64,000 nucleotides of DNA from Symbiodinium natans (GCA_905221605.1 CAJNDS010000668.1:390055-454054), one strand, 5' to 3'. Shown: positions 29,084 to 40,216, numbered from the stretch's first letter. Made by a program: numbers and translations. Notes: generated by a model from the letters alone, not told the origin.

Positions 29084-30690
29084 TTCGCATCACCAGGTGT
29101 AGTTTTCTGGCTGGGCTTTGAGTAGGTCCGTGCGAAATGCCTATCAAATAGCACCAAAAAAATCAAACAGTGTCGATTTTGAGGTTTTGGCTCCTTGGAA
29201 ATCGGAAAAACAAGCACGTTTGATTCTTTTCGCATCAGCAGGTGTAGTTTTCTGGCTGGGCTTTGAGTAGGTCCATGCGAAATGCCTATCAAATAGCACC
29301 AAAAGAATCAAACACTATCGATTTTGAGGTTTGGGCTCCTTGGAAATTGGGAAAACAAGCGCTCTGGGTGCGGTTTACTGGGCTCTGAGGAGGTGCGAAA
29401 TGCCTATCAAATTAGCACCAAAAAATCAAACAGTGTCGATTTTGAGGTTTTGGCTCCATGGAAATCGGAAAAACAAGCACGTTTGATTTTTTTCGCATCA
29501 GGAGGTGTGGTTTTCTGGCTGGGCTTTGAGTAGGTGCGAAATGCCTATCAAATTAGCACCAAAAAATCAAACAGTGTCGATTTTGAGGTTTTGGCTCCTT
29601 GGAAATCGGAAAAACAAGCACGTTTGATTTTTTTCGCATCAGCAGGTGTGGTTTTCTGGCTGGGCTTTGAGTAGGTGCGACATGCCTATCAAATTAGCAC
29701 CAAAAAATCAAACAGTGTCGATTTTGAGGTTTTGGCTCCTTGGAAATTGGCAAAACAAGCACGTTTGATTCTTTTCGCATCAGCAGGTGTGGTTTTCTGG
29801 CTGGGCTTTGAGTAGGTCCATGCGAAATGCCTATCAAATAGCACCAAAAGAATCAAACAGTATCGATTTTGAGGTTTTGGCTCCTTGGAAATCGGGAAAA
29901 CAAGCGCGTTTGATTTTTTTCGCATCAGCAGGTGTGGTTTTCTGGGTGCGGTTTACTGGGCTCTGAGTAGGTGCGAAATGCCTACCAAATTAGCACCAAA
30001 AAATCAAACAGTGTCGATTTTGAGGTTTTGGCTCCTTGGAAATCGGAAAAACAAGCACGTTTTATTTTTTTCGCATCAGCAGGTGTGGTTTTCTGGCTGG
30101 GCTTTGAGTACGTGCGAAATGCCTATCAAATTAGCGCCAAAAATTCAACAGTGTCGATTTTGAGGTTTTGGCTCCTTGGAAATCGGAAAAACAAGCACGT
30201 TTGATTCTTTTCGCATCAGCAGGCGTAGTTTTCTGGCTGGGCTTTGAGTAGGTCCATGCGAAATGCCTATCAAATAGCACCAAAAGAATCAAACAGTATC
30301 GATTTTGAGGTTTTGGCTCCTTGGAAAAGGGAAAACAAGCGCGTTTGATTTTTTTCGCATCAGCAGGTGTGGTTTTCTGGGTGCGGTTTACTGGACTCTG
30401 AGTAGGTGCGAAATGCCTATCAAATTAGCACCAAAAAATCAAACAGTGTCGATTTTGAGGTTTTGGCTCCTTGGAAATCGGAAAAACAAGCACGTTTGAT
30501 TTTTTTCGCATCAGCAGGTGTGGTTTTCTGGCTGGGCTTTGAGTAGGTGCGAAATGCCTATCAAATTAGCGCCAAAAAATCAAATAGTGTCGATTTTGAG
30601 GTTTTGGCTCCTTGGAAATCGGAAAAACAAGCACGTTTGATTCTTTTCGCATCAGCAGGTGTAGTTTTCTGGCTGGGCTTTGAGGAGGGG
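29084..30690. repeat. Tandem array of a 140-151-bp unit, about 11 copies
   Basis: Each copy has TTCGCATCAGCAGGTGTGG, GCGAAATGCCTATCAAAT, CAGTGTCGATTTTGAGG and TTGGCTCCTTGGAAATCGG in the same order. Two alternating subtypes occur (GTGGTTTTCTGGCTGGGCTTTG versus GTGCGGTTTACTGGG). Open frames inside repeat with the unit and are not genes. Confidence 0.95.
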
Positions 30691-30743
30691 GGGGCAGGGG
30701 GGGTTTCGGAGGCGGGAATGTGCTCCCAAGAGTTAGTGGCTGC

Positions 30744-30812
30744 CACTAACGGGATTCGAGCTGGCAATCTTTCGGTTTAGAGGTGCACGGCTTATCCATT
30801 CTGCTATTGGAT
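30744..30812 (-). repeat. tRNA-derived SINE-like sequence
   Basis: The - strand has an A-box-like TAGCAGAATGGATAAG and a B-box-like AGCTCGAATCC, 34 bases apart, with CCTCTAAA between as in tRNA-Arg(UCU). The acceptor stem does not pair, so it is not a working tRNA. Confidence 0.55.
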
Positions 30813-30871
30813 CCATGCCTTTATTGAAATAATAATTCATCCTTACTTGATTTCATTAAAAATCACTTAAA

Positions 30872-30914
30872 ACCGTAAAACGAGTTAGTGGCAGCCACTA
30901 ACTCGTTTTACGGT
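30872..30914. repeat. Perfect 43-bp palindrome
   Basis: 21-bp arms (ACCGTAAAACGAGTTAGTGGC) around one base. TTAGTGGC words recur at 30731 and 30985. Confidence 0.95.
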
Positions 30915-32050
30915 CTTTTTGGGGGGTGCCTTTGGGAGCTTTCAGGAGAGGTTTTGGGGAGGTTTTTTGACCTAGACCCGCGAAGAGTTAGTGGCAGACA
31001 CTGAGTCGTTTCGCAATCCTTTTGGGGGGGTGCCTTTGGGGAGCTCTCGGGGCAATGTCTACATGATTTTTTGGGCGAAAAGTATTGTTCACACAGCTCG
31101 CCCCCTATGTTTCTTGGAAAGCCTGCGGCCTAATGGGTAAGCACTCGACGTTGATAGCGATATGTCTCGATACTGGTCTGCTTCGATTCGGTTCGATATC
31201 GATACCGCGCATTAGCGATACCTCACGGTTCGGTACCGATACGGATTCGATATCGATAAAAGTATTGTTGAAACATCCATGGTGAAGGGGTGTCCTTATT
31301 CATTTCAGGTCCTTGGGCTAAAGATCGCCCTTCGCGCTGGGCAGCTGTAAAGCCCAAGGGGCTCGAATTAAGTTACCATAACACGGATACTAATCACCCT
31401 ACTCAAGTCTTAAGCTAAGTTGCCATTACAAGGATACTATGTTATTACCTACGGAACCCTAAACCCTAAACCCTTAACCCTGTTTGAGTACATTAGATTA
31501 TCTTCCCTGGTGAGCCAAAAGCCGCTGTCGGGAGGATGTTTACGCCAGACTTATCAGGCTCAGGGTGCAGGAGGATCCCTAAAATGCTGAAGCCGGAAAG
31601 CCTAAAATAAAAAATCCCATCCCTCTCCGCAAGGCAATGGACGGTCTGCTTGTTTCACCCGCCAGTACTCTTGCAGAGCACAGGCAAAGAGACGTCTGCA
31701 GGGCTTGAATTACATTGTGTGTCGGTTGCCAAAAATCCCCAAAACGGTTGCACCCCATTCCCCCCCTCCCGCCCCCAACCCCCCGTGTACTTGATCGGAG
31801 CTTCCGTGGTAGTATGTCTGTGAGGGAGAGAAGTGCCTCAACTGGGCTTGTAGATATCGTTTTCAAAAGACACTGCCTGCTTGAAATGGGGGCTTTCCGA
31901 AAATAGGGGTACCCTGTTTCGGGGTCCCGTTTGAGGGGATTCTATTCTCCCTAAACCCTAAAACCTAAACCCTAAACCCCAAACCCTAAACCCTAAACCC
32001 TAAACCATTTGGGGTGCAGAAGGGGTACCTGAAAATACCCAAAGGGCAAG

Positions 32051-32085
32051 TCACAGTGGCCCGTGCCCTCCTGCGCGACTCCGCA
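32051..32085 (+). CDS. Candidate micro-exon
   Basis: TVARALLRDSA between GGGCAAG| and |GCTTGA. Telomere-like units lie 60 bases upstream and 45 downstream. Confidence 0.4.
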
Positions 32086-32752
32086 GCTTGAAGATCCAGC
32101 AGCAGAGATGCTGCAGCATAGGGTCCTGTACACCCTTAGGGTTTAGGGTTTAGGGTTTAGGGTCTTACCCCAGCTGACGGCTCAGCATCGCTTGAGGCGT
32201 ATACATTCACGTACGGCCGAAGCTGAAACCCTGAAACTGAGGTCCGTCAGCTTTTTTGTGAGACCTGCCTTTCCCCCCCCCCCCTACCTCGCCCTTTCGA
32301 ACTTGTAATGCGACTCGGAACGTCGTGAGCCACCCAAGGAAAACACAAACCAGCACTTGACATCAGTGCCAAGTGCCAGCATAGTATCCGGTGACCTGAC
32401 GCCATGCAGGGTCTCGTCGATTACGAGGCGCCCAGAGAAGCTGTCCGTCACACCTTCAAAGCCGGTTAGTCGAGTTGAGGGTGCAATCCTAGACATTGTG
32501 AAGCCCGACAATACTCCCTGAACACCCCAAACGTCTAACTTCTAATCCTTAGACTGGGTTGGGGCTGTAGTTCGTGGTTATGTTGACCTGGCAGCAACTG
32601 GCCCATAAGCATGTCTTCGAATTGCAGCCGTTGAGGGTTTAGGGCTCAAACTCTGAACCATCATGCTGATAAACCCCAGACCCTAAACCCCAAACCCTAA
32701 ACCCCAAACCCTAAACCCTAAACCCTAAGCCCTAAACCCTAAACCGTGCAAG

Positions 32753-32795
32753 GACTCCGATGAGGACGCTGAGCCCAATGCGTCCGCGGAGGATG
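32753..32795 (+). CDS. Candidate coding micro-exon, acidic
   Basis: DSDEDAEPNASAED plus one base, after CCCTAAA units and GTGCAAG|, before |GTGAGAG. Confidence 0.65.
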
Positions 32796-33189
32796 GTGAG
32801 AGGGCTTGAGTGGGGATGAGACGGAGAGCCGCCAGTGGTTTAGGGTTTATTTAGGGTTTAGGGTTTAGGGGTTTACGTTTTAGGGTTTAGGGTTTAGGGT
32901 TTAGGGTTTAGGGTTTAGGGTTTAGGGTTTAGGGTTTAGGGTTTAGGGCCCCCATACACTTGGACCCCCCCCCCCCCCCAAACAAGCTCTTAAGCCCCTA
33001 AAGCTCTGCGGTGCTTGGGCCGAATCCCTAAACCCTAAACCAAAACTCGAGAAGACCCTAAACCTTACACCCCAAAACTTACAAGCCCTTAACCCTGAAC
33101 CCTAAGCCCTAAACGTGCTTGAATGGGTTTAGGGTTTAGGGTTTAGGGTTTAGGGTTTAGGGTTTAGGGTTTGGGGTTCAGGGGTTTAG

Positions 33190-33254
33190 GGGGCGAGGCC
33201 GTGAAGCCGCCGGACACAGAAACATCGGAGAAGGCCGACGGGGGCGGATTTGGG
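33190..33254 (+). CDS. Candidate coding micro-exon
   Basis: EAVKPPDTETSEKADGG, hydrophilic. Both flanks are TTTAGGG in the same orientation: TTTAG| as acceptor and |GTTTGGGG as donor. Confidence 0.55.
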
Positions 33255-33293
33255 GTTTGGGGTTTGGGGTTTAGGGTTTAGGGTTTAGGGTAC

Positions 33294-33364
33294 TACTTGG
33301 AGATTCATGGATAGTTGTAAGTGGGGTTTTATGACTTATAACCCTATTTAGGGACCTCCAAGTA
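33294..33364. repeat. Family A MITE-like element
   Basis: TACTTGGAGATTCATGG at left, ACCTCCAAGTA at right. Confidence 0.75.
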
Positions 33365-33387
33365 GGATTTGAGGTTTTAGGTTCTAC

Positions 33388-33488
33388 TTGGGATGTTCCC
33401 CCTTATGCTAACCGCCCTTAATAGGGAATACAGTACCCCCTGTTAGAATCTCTGTTTAAGGACTGTTAGTATAAGGGGGAACATACCA
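33388..33488. repeat. Family B MITE-like element
   Basis: TTGGGATGTTCCCCCTTATG and the near complement at the end; centre AGTACCCCCTGTTAGAATC. Confidence 0.9.
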
Positions 33489-34155
33489 AGAATGTACGGT
33501 AGAGGAAGCAAGCCCGGGGGAATGGTCGAAGTCACAACTTGCACGCCATCGGGCGATTAATTAGCATCGGATCGACCGAACATTTAGACTGAAGAAGCCC
33601 TGCCCTAAGATTACTAAGCTCCTAAGCCTTGGTAAACCCTAAACCCTCAATCCGAACAATCTGCCTTGAACGAACCGAAGCTGCGCAAGCCATGATTAAT
33701 CAGATTAATTAGACGCGGAATTGGCTTTTAGGGTTTAGATTTTCGGGTTTGGTAGTGCAGGACTGTGGTGGTCGAGGGTTTAGGATCCTTTACGATGATG
33801 TCTTGGACTTTGAGTTATGGTGCTTAGGGCCTTGGGGGCTTCAGGCAGCTGGTAGGCCCGGACACTCTTTGTAGTGCATCTACCAGCGCAAAGCAAGGGA
33901 ACAGAGGTTGCCGCTCTCCCATAAGTTGAGCACCCGCCAAAAAGTCATGTTTTCATGTACAACTGCCGGGGGGGGGGGGGTATGGGGGGGGAGGGGGCTG
34001 GAGGTCATCATATCTGGGGGAGGGGTGATTGGGGGAGCCTTAAAGGGCGGCTATATTGGGAGATCTCCACCCGAACCCTGACCCTAAGCCGAATTAAACC
34101 TGAAGAACCCTAACCCTCAACCCTGAACCCTAAACCCTAAAGCCAGTTTTCAAAG

Positions 34156-34185
34156 GTAGAGGCCGCCGCGCCGCCAGCGTTCAAG
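34156..34185 (+). CDS. Candidate coding micro-exon
   Basis: VEAAAPPAFK, phase 0, between TTCAAAG| and |GCGCGAGG; could continue to about 34212. Confidence 0.45.
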
Positions 34186-34444
34186 GCGCGAGGGCGCAGC
34201 TTGGGTGATGAGGGCTCAGGGGGTTTAGAGGTTTAGGGGTTTTCCGGATTTAGGGGTTCAGGGTTTAGGGTTTAAGGGGTTTAGGGGTTGAGGCAACGGT
34301 TGAGGATTTAGTTTTTAGGGGTTCAGGGTTTAGGGGTTTGATTAGGGGTTTAGGGGGTTTAGGGTCTAGGGATTTAGGGGTTTAGGCACATGGAGGCTTT
34401 GAAGTTCAGGATTTAGATGTTGGTCTCGAGAAGGCTCTTTTTTT

Positions 34445-34517
<73 letters not shown>

Positions 34518-34612
34518 TGTGCGTGTGCGTGTGCGTGTGTGCGCGTGTGTGCGTGTGCGTGTGCGTGTGTGCGCGTGTGTGTGTGCGCGTGTGTGTGTGT
34601 GTGCGCGTGTGG
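34445..34612. repeat. (GT)n microsatellite with GC steps
   Basis: 168 bases of alternating GT/GC. Cys/Val-rich frames here are translated repeat. Confidence 0.95.
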
Positions 34613-34900
34613 TATGGCTGTGTACTCTAATAGGAACCCCGAAGGGGACTGCAGTTTACAGAGCCTCCCATGCAGTGCGCTTGCGACTAGGTGAACTTCT
34701 ACCCTCGGAAATGCGAACATGCCAGTCAGAGCGGGGCTTTGGGGTATCGGGAGTACACTGCAAAGAACCTGGAAGTAGCTTCCCAGAAAGCCAGATTATC
34801 CTTAACAACAAGGATCCCTGTGTAGTTTAAGGCGTATTCCCTGGATTGCTCATCATCGGGGTCTTGGGGCACACGCCCCGCGCTGCGAAATTTCTCTGAG

Positions 34901-34981
34901 CCCCTAAACCCTAAACCCTAAACCCTAAACCCTAAACCCTAAACCCTAAACCCTAAACCCTAAACCCTAAACCCTAAACCC
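34901..34981 (-). repeat. CCCTAAA array, eleven units
   Basis: Perfect tandem units immediately upstream of a coding island. Confidence 0.95.
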
Positions 34982-34988
34982 TGGCGAG

Positions 34989-35060
34989 GCTTCCCCGCCC
35001 ACCTCCTCACCGCCTTCGGGGCCCTCAAGCTCGCCGCCGGAGCGGCTTACTTTTGCTGAG
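34989..35060 (+). CDS. Candidate coding micro-exon, frame uncertain
   Basis: GC-rich island with two protein-like frames: FPAHLLTAFGALKLAAGAAY and a Pro/Ser-rich one (GEASPPTSSPPSGPSSSPPE). Acceptor GGCGAG|. Confidence 0.5.
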
Positions 35061-35242
35061 GAAGCCCTAAACCCTAGCCCTAAACCCTAGCCCTAAACCC
35101 TAAACCCGAAGCCCTAGCCTTAAACCCTAAACCTTAAACAAGGGTTCCCCAAATTAGGTTCCCTCTTGGGGTTGTTCCGTTAGTATGGTCCCTTACCCTT
35201 TTTTCTCATAGAGATCCGAAGTATGGGCCCTTGGCATATAAT

Positions 35243-35401
35243 AGTGTATACGTATACATATATATATATATATATATATTTTTTTTTTGTTTGTTTTGGG
35301 GGGGATGGTCCCCCTATGCTAACAGTCCTTAATAAGGAGCATTGTATTGGGGGGTACTATATTCCCTATTAAGGACTGCGAGTAGAAGGTGGAACATCCA
35401 A
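35243..35401. repeat. AT microsatellite followed by a family B element
   Basis: (TA)n and T-run to 35291, then GGATGGTCCCCCTATGCTAA...GGTGGAACATCC with AGTCCTTAATAAGG inner arms. Confidence 0.8.
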
Positions 35402-35601
35402 AGTTATATAACAAGAAACCCAAAAATAGAGGCCCATACCTGGAATCCTAGGAAGCCCCTGAACCCTAAGCCCTAAACCCTAAACCCTCAACCCCCCTAA
35501 ACCCTAAACCCTAAACCCTAGTGCCCTAAACCCCTAAACCCTGAACCCTAAACCCCAGGAATTCTGTGGAGTTGACAGGAGGGCTGGCGACCCCCCGCCA
35601 G

Positions 35602-35666
35602 CACCGCGCCGAGCGCGCCGCCCCAGGCAGAGCCACCCAAGGCACCAAGTGTACCAAGAGCCAAGG
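35602..35666 (+). CDS. Candidate coding micro-exon, Pro-rich
   Basis: TAPSAPPQAEPPKAPSVPRA between CCCGCCAG| and |GTTTAGGG, the first of six TTTAGGG units. Confidence 0.55.
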
Positions 35667-35893
35667 GTTTAGGGTTTAGGGTTTAGGGTTTAGGGTTTAG
35701 GGTTTAGGTTTTTAGGGTTTAGGGTTGAGGGTTTCGGGTTTCGGGTTTCGGGTTTGGGGTTTTTCGGGTTTAGGGGCAATGTAAAACCCCTTACTTAAGG
35801 AACAGGGTTGAGGTTGAGGGCCTACCAATGGATTTGAGGGTTTAGGGCTTTGGGTTTCGGAGATGATGGGGGCCCGAGCGGCCGGCTGAGGCC

Positions 35894-35949
35894 ATGCTAT
35901 CGTCAATTTCGTGGATGCCTGGAGGCGTCCACGAAATTCACGATAGCAT
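35894..35949. repeat. Palindromic element
   Basis: ATGCTATCGTCAATTTCGTG and its near complement with a four-base loop. Confidence 0.85.
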
Positions 35950-35990
35950 AGCCTTCAGTGCACAGAACCCACGTGGTGCAGGGCCTGCAG

Positions 35991-36022
35991 GCTTTCCGGG
36001 GCGGCTTTTCTTGGAGACTGAA
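35991..36022 (+). CDS. Candidate micro-exon
   Basis: AFRGGFSWRL between GCCTGCAG| and |GCCTGAAG. Confidence 0.4.
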
Positions 36023-36110
36023 GCCTGAAGCCTCCTAAACCCTAAACCCTAAACCCTAAACCCTAAACCCTAAACCCTAAACCCTAAACCCATGTTCTTG
36101 AGCCGCAAAG

Positions 36111-36166
36111 TGCCGGCTGTTCCCAAGCCTTCCACCCCAGAGACCCCCTCAAGCAACGAACTGCAA
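36111..36166 (+). CDS. Candidate coding micro-exon
   Basis: PAVPKPSTPETPSSNELQ with GC donor |GCTGTT. The frame is open upstream to an ATG (MFLSRKV) right after CCCTAAA units. Confidence 0.5.
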
Positions 36167-36341
36167 GCTGTTTGAAGCCTTGCATCCTGTAAGGTTTAGG
36201 GTTTCCTGTTTAGGGTTTAGGATTAGAGAATTTAAATCCTTGAGCCGCGTGTTTGTGGCTCAGCCCATGCACCTCTGACACTGACATCTGCGTTTTCGGG
36301 CTGGAAGGGTGACCGAGGTTTAGGGCTTCAGGGTTGGGGCT

Positions 36342-36452
36342 TTACTTAGTAGCTGAGTCAGTACACTTTAGACTTTTTGGGATACTAGAATCTCGACAAA
36401 AACCCAAAAGTGTACACGTTCTTGGGCCTTATGAACTCAGCAACTAAGTGTA
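36342..36452. repeat. Inverted-repeat element
   Basis: TTACTTAGTAGCTGAGTCAG...GAACTCAGCAACTAAGTGTA, inner arms CACTTTAGACTTTTTGGG/CCCAAAAGTGTACACG. Confidence 0.75.
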
Positions 36453-36608
36453 GGATCTGGGGGGAATGCTGGCTTCTGAGGGCACGGAGGGTTTTTCCGT
36501 TGAGCGCGCAACGCCAAGCTGCCATGACAGTTCCAACCCTAGACCCTGTACCCTAAACCCTAAACCTTAAACCCCCAAACCTAAAAGCCCTTCCCCTACA
36601 CTCCTGTA

Positions 36609-36670
36609 GGCCATTCGGCCTCGTCCTGCCTCTGGGCCACCGCCAGTGCCGTTGCCCAGAAGGGGAGGGG
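36609..36670 (+). CDS. Candidate micro-exon, Pro-rich
   Basis: AIRPRPASGPPPVPLPRRGG after CTGTAG|; donor uncertain. Confidence 0.4.
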
Positions 36671-37450
36671 AGTTTTTTGGGGTTTAGGGTTTAGGGTACA
36701 GGGTCTAGGGTTTAGGGTTTAGGGTCTAGGGTTTAGGGTTTAGGGGTTGATAAACATGCAGAGCCGTTTGCACCCCCCCCAAGTAGTCCCCTTAATAAGG
36801 CCCGCTACTCAGGGCACCTTCAACGGATGCATCGTAGAGACTACTTGCGCTTGTCTAGATTGGGTTTAGGGTTTCAGGTCTTCTATGGGCTGAACAGGCG
36901 TAGGAGTCAGTAGCCGGGGTTGTGGGTTCAGCCTAGATGCCAGCCCTTTAAGACGTCCCAAATACACCCCCGTTAACGTGTCCTCAGGCCCCAATGAGGG
37001 TGCTTGTGTGATGTGGGAAGGCTGTCGGGTTTGCGGTTTTTAGGCTTGTTGAAGCTCATCCTTATAAGCACTAGAACCCTAAACCCTAAACCCTAAACCC
37101 TAAATCCTAAACCCTAGAAGGCCTAAAGGGGAGACTCCGCTATTAGCATGCGACTGATGTAAAGCCCAAAGCCTCCCCGAAGCGGTCTTGACCCTAGACT
37201 CGATACGCTACAACCTAAACCCCTAAACCCTAAGACCTAACCCGCAGCAATATGAGTTCCCAACCCCGAACCCCCATAAAGTCGACGGCTTCTGGGTATC
37301 CCCCGAAAAACAGGTACCAGTAATATGCAGGATACTATGGTCCTTATATTGCACTAAAGGAACTCCCCAAAAGGGTAGTACGGTAGCCCTACTTTTGCTT
37401 ATGGGGCAGTTCATCCCTCAAACCTGTAGCAACTCCCTGCCTTGCAAGCC

Positions 37451-37537
37451 CCCTAAACCCTAAACCCTAAACCCTAAACCCTAAACCCTAAACCCTAAAC
37501 CCTAAACCCTAAACCCTAAACCCTAAACCCTAAACCC
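37451..37537 (-). repeat. CCCTAAA array, twelve units
   Basis: Perfect units ahead of the next exon. Confidence 0.95.
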
Positions 37538-37563
37538 CCAAATCCTGAGCCCCCTGCGCGCAG

Positions 37564-37638
37564 CCGTCCCGCGACTGGTCCAACCCATACATCCTGGAGC
37601 GGTTGGTTCAGGCGCCGTCTGAGGGCTTTGGGAAGCCG
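37564..37638 (+). CDS. Candidate coding micro-exon
   Basis: 25 codons, phase 0: PSRDWSNPYILERLVQAPSE then GFGKP. Acceptor CTGCGCGCAG|, donor CCG|GTTTAGGG. Bracketed by a CCCTAAA array upstream and a TTTAGGG array downstream. Confidence 0.75.
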
Positions 37639-38001
37639 GTTTAGGGTTTAGGGTTTAGGGTTTAGGGTTTAGGGTTCAGGGTTTAGGGTTCAGGGTTCAG
37701 GGTTTAGGGTTTAGGGTTTCTGAACCCTAATTAAACCCCATACCCAGGGCTCAGCGGTGTGCAACGCATCACCCTTTCACCGTAAGCTGAGCCCTACAAG
37801 CCCTACCAACCCTGCCTTCCAAAGACAACATCCAGTTTGAAAAACTTGAACACGAGTTCAGAAATACATATAAATACACACATATATATATATATATTAT
37901 TGTAACATATAAATGCACATAAATATGTATGTATACTTCACCACAGCGACCCTAAACCCCAAACCCTAAACCCTAAACCCTGCTTAAACCTCACCCCTTA
38001 G

Positions 38002-38073
38002 GGGCAACAGCTCTCGAGGAGCTGGGCCTGCAGCAGTATGGGTCGAACTTCCCCAAGGACTCGGACACTCCGG
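38002..38073 (+). CDS. Candidate coding micro-exon
   Basis: ATALEELGLQQYGSNFPKDS then DTP between CCCCTTAG| and CGG|GTTTAGAG. Confidence 0.65.
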
Positions 38074-39181
38074 GTTTAGAGTTTAGGGTTTTGGGGTTAG
38101 GGTTGTTCTTGCTGGACTTTTCCAGGGTTTGGGCCTCAGGGTTGGAGTTCTTACTGGGCTTTTTAGGGTTTTGGGCGGCCTAGGGTAGTTTAGCGTTTCA
38201 GGTAACATGTATATGTGTGTGTGTACTCGAGGCTAGTTTCGTGGTTTAGGGCCTGCAACCCTGGAGCCCGAAACCTCTACAGCCTACAGACAGCAAAGCC
38301 TCGAAATCCCGGTCTGGCTCGGCAAAGCCACAGCCGCACAGCCCTCAATGACCCTACACAAACTAGAGCCGAGGCCCTAAACCCTGAATGCTAGAACCCG
38401 AAGCAAGAAACCTTAACAGCCCGAAGCAACAATCTCAACCCGAAAAGACACCTCCGAAGCCTCCTAAACCCCCAATGCGACTATGCTCATGCGCGAAAAC
38501 CCTCGTGCCCAAAGCCTAAAACCACAAATCTAAGATCCTTTCCTAAACCCTCTGCCCTCAACCCTACAGACTCAACACTAAACCCTGAACCCCAAAGCCT
38601 AAAGCCACAAGCCTAAGATTCTTTACTAAACCCTCAACCCTCAACCCTAGAAACTCAACACTACACCCTAAAGCCACAAACCTCAGATCCTTTATTAAAC
38701 CCTAAACCCTAAACCCTCAACCCTAAACACTCAACCCTAAACCCTAAATCCCTAACCCCCTTAGACCCTAAATCCCTGCAGTAAATTCCAAAAAGTTGGA
38801 ACATCCTTATCCCATACCCCAAAATTCAAAAGGCATGCTGAAGGAATACCTGCTCGAATCGTCCTTAAACCATGTTCCAACTTTCTGGAGTTTACTGTAG
38901 ACCCCCCGAGACTAAACCCTAAACCCTCAACCCTCACTCAACACTAAGCCCCTAAACCCGAAACCATAGCCCTCAAGCCCACTGTAACTTGAAATTACTA
39001 AGAAAAATCCCAAAAACGAAGCTCCTCGAAACTCCTCGAAACATTCCCCGGAGCTGAACCCTTAATAATATCCTAAACCCTAAACCCTAAACCCTAAACC
39101 CTAAACCCTAAACCCTAAACCCTAAACCCGACACCTAACCCCCTAAACGCTAAACCCTAAACCCTGAACACTTAAGCCCAG
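38074..39181. other. Degenerate CCCTAAA sequence and one inverted-repeat element
   Basis: Scattered CCCTAAA/CCCTCAA words for about 1 kb, an element at 38776-38900 and seven CCCTAAA units at 39070-39126. No gene seen. Confidence 0.6.
38776..38900. repeat. Inverted-repeat element
   Basis: CTGCAGTAAATTCC..AAGTTGGAACAT at left, ATGTTCCAACTTTCTGGAGT at right. Confidence 0.85.
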
Positions 39182-39244
39182 GATGTCTTCGACCCCGAGC
39201 GCGTCGCGCATCATCCGTCCGACCTGTACGACGCGCACTGCGGG
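39182..39244 (+). CDS. Candidate coding micro-exon
   Basis: 21 codons, phase 0: DVFDPERVAHHPSDLYDAHC then G. Acceptor AAGCCCAG|, GC donor |GCCTGT. Cys/His content might bind metal. Confidence 0.65.
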
Positions 39245-39525
39245 GCCTGTTTTTACTCTGGGCCTACAGGGTGCTATGGGTCCGGGATCAGTAAACCCTA
39301 AACCCTAGATACCCTGAATTCCCTAAACCCTAAAACCTTAAATACCCTCCCTAAACCCTAAACCCTAAACCCTAAACCCTAAACCCTAAACCTTAAATTC
39401 CCTGAATTCCCTAACCCCCAAACCCTGAACCCTGAACTTGGGATGAGGGCTCGGGCTTCTGGAGCTTGGAGGGAACGACTTTAGGGTTTAGGGTTTAGGG
39501 TTTAGGGTTTAGGGTTTAGGGCTAC

Positions 39526-39641
39526 TACTGGGAGGTTCGTGGGCAACCATAAGCTGGGTTATAAATACCCCACATGGGGCTATAAGTAGAGGTGCCATAC
39601 TTATAGAACCCTGCTTACAACTACCCATGAACCTCCACGTA
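39526..39641. repeat. Family A MITE-like element
   Basis: TACTGGGAGGTTCGTGGGCA and TACCCATGAACCTCCACGTA; inner arms AGTATGGCACC-like around CCCCACATGGGG. Confidence 0.85.
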
Positions 39642-39892
39642 AGGCCTTTCAGGCAGAAGCAGTTTTTCGTAGCCTCGTCCGGAGCCAGAGGGCTAAGGTT
39701 TCGGTTTACGGTCTAGGGTTTCGGGTTCAGGGTTGTCAGACTTCAAGCTCACTCAAAGAGTCGAAGGAGGGTGGCTTCGAAGCGAGCTAGATGGCTAGCA
39801 GCCGTTTGTGTCTATTCATTGAACAGAATTTGGGTTGAGCCCTAAACCCTAAACCCTAAATCCTAAATCCTAAACCCTAAACCCGTGGGAAG

Positions 39893-39970
39893 CTTCCACC
39901 AATGGCTTCGAGGAGGCTCACCCCCTCTGTCTCCATTGTTGCGAAGACCTGGCGCCGGCAGAACTCAGAA
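39893..39970 (+). CDS. Candidate coding micro-exon, Cys/His-rich
   Basis: STNGFEEAHPLCLHCCEDLA then PAELR between GGGAAG| and |GCAAGAG. CxHCC could bind zinc. Confidence 0.55.
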
Positions 39971-40135
39971 GCAAGAGTCTTACCCCAAAACTCCTTAAAC
40001 CCTAACCCCTGGACCCTGTACCCTAAACCCCAAACCCTAAAACCCTAAAACCCTGAAACCCTGAAACCCTAAGCCTCAAAGCCTAACCCCAAGCCCTAAA
40101 CGCCTAAACCCATGCACCCGAAGCTTGAACCTGAG

Positions 40136-40216
40136 GATAATGGCCTTCCGCCACTCCGCCTCAAAGAAAACCGAAGCCCGAAACCCGTAGTCGTCAACTC
40201 CCACCCGGCACTAGAG
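40136..40216 (+). CDS. Candidate coding micro-exon
   Basis: 27 codons, phase 0: DNGLPPLRLKENRSPKPVVV then NSHPALE. Acceptor CCTGAG|, donor GAG|GTTTAGGG. Confidence 0.7.

Larger units (their letters stand above)
30691..32050. other. SINE-like sequence, palindromes, unique DNA
   Basis: tRNA-derived head at 30744-30812, perfect palindrome at 30872-30914 and a run of GATATCGATA-type inverted words at 31150-31262. Unique DNA up to 31930 is followed by CCCTAAA units at 31952-32005. No convincing exon. Confidence 0.6.
32796..34155. other. Telomere-like blocks and two MITE-like elements
   Basis: TTTAGGG array at 32874-32948, degenerate units to 33180, a further TTTAGGG/TTTGGGG block at 33245-33290, family A at 33294-33364 and family B at 33388-33488. 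Unique DNA includes G-rich runs near 33970. One exon at 33190 is listed. Confidence 0.6.
36167..37563. other. Repeats and unique DNA
   Basis: Inverted-repeat element at 36342-36452, TTTAGGG-type block at 36676-36748, CCCTAAA units near 37075-37105, unique DNA to 37430, then a twelve-unit CCCTAAA array. One weak exon at 36609. Confidence 0.6.

Noticed and set aside
29084-30690. CRISPR-like array or repeated protein
   Set aside because: Units are contiguous at about 145 bp without unique spacers, and the open frames simply repeat with the unit.
30744-30812. Functional tRNA-Arg gene
   Set aside because: A and B boxes are present, but the acceptor stem does not pair and there is no proper 3' end.
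34406-34830. Cys/Val- and His/Thr-rich ORFs
   Set aside because: Translated (GT)n microsatellite.
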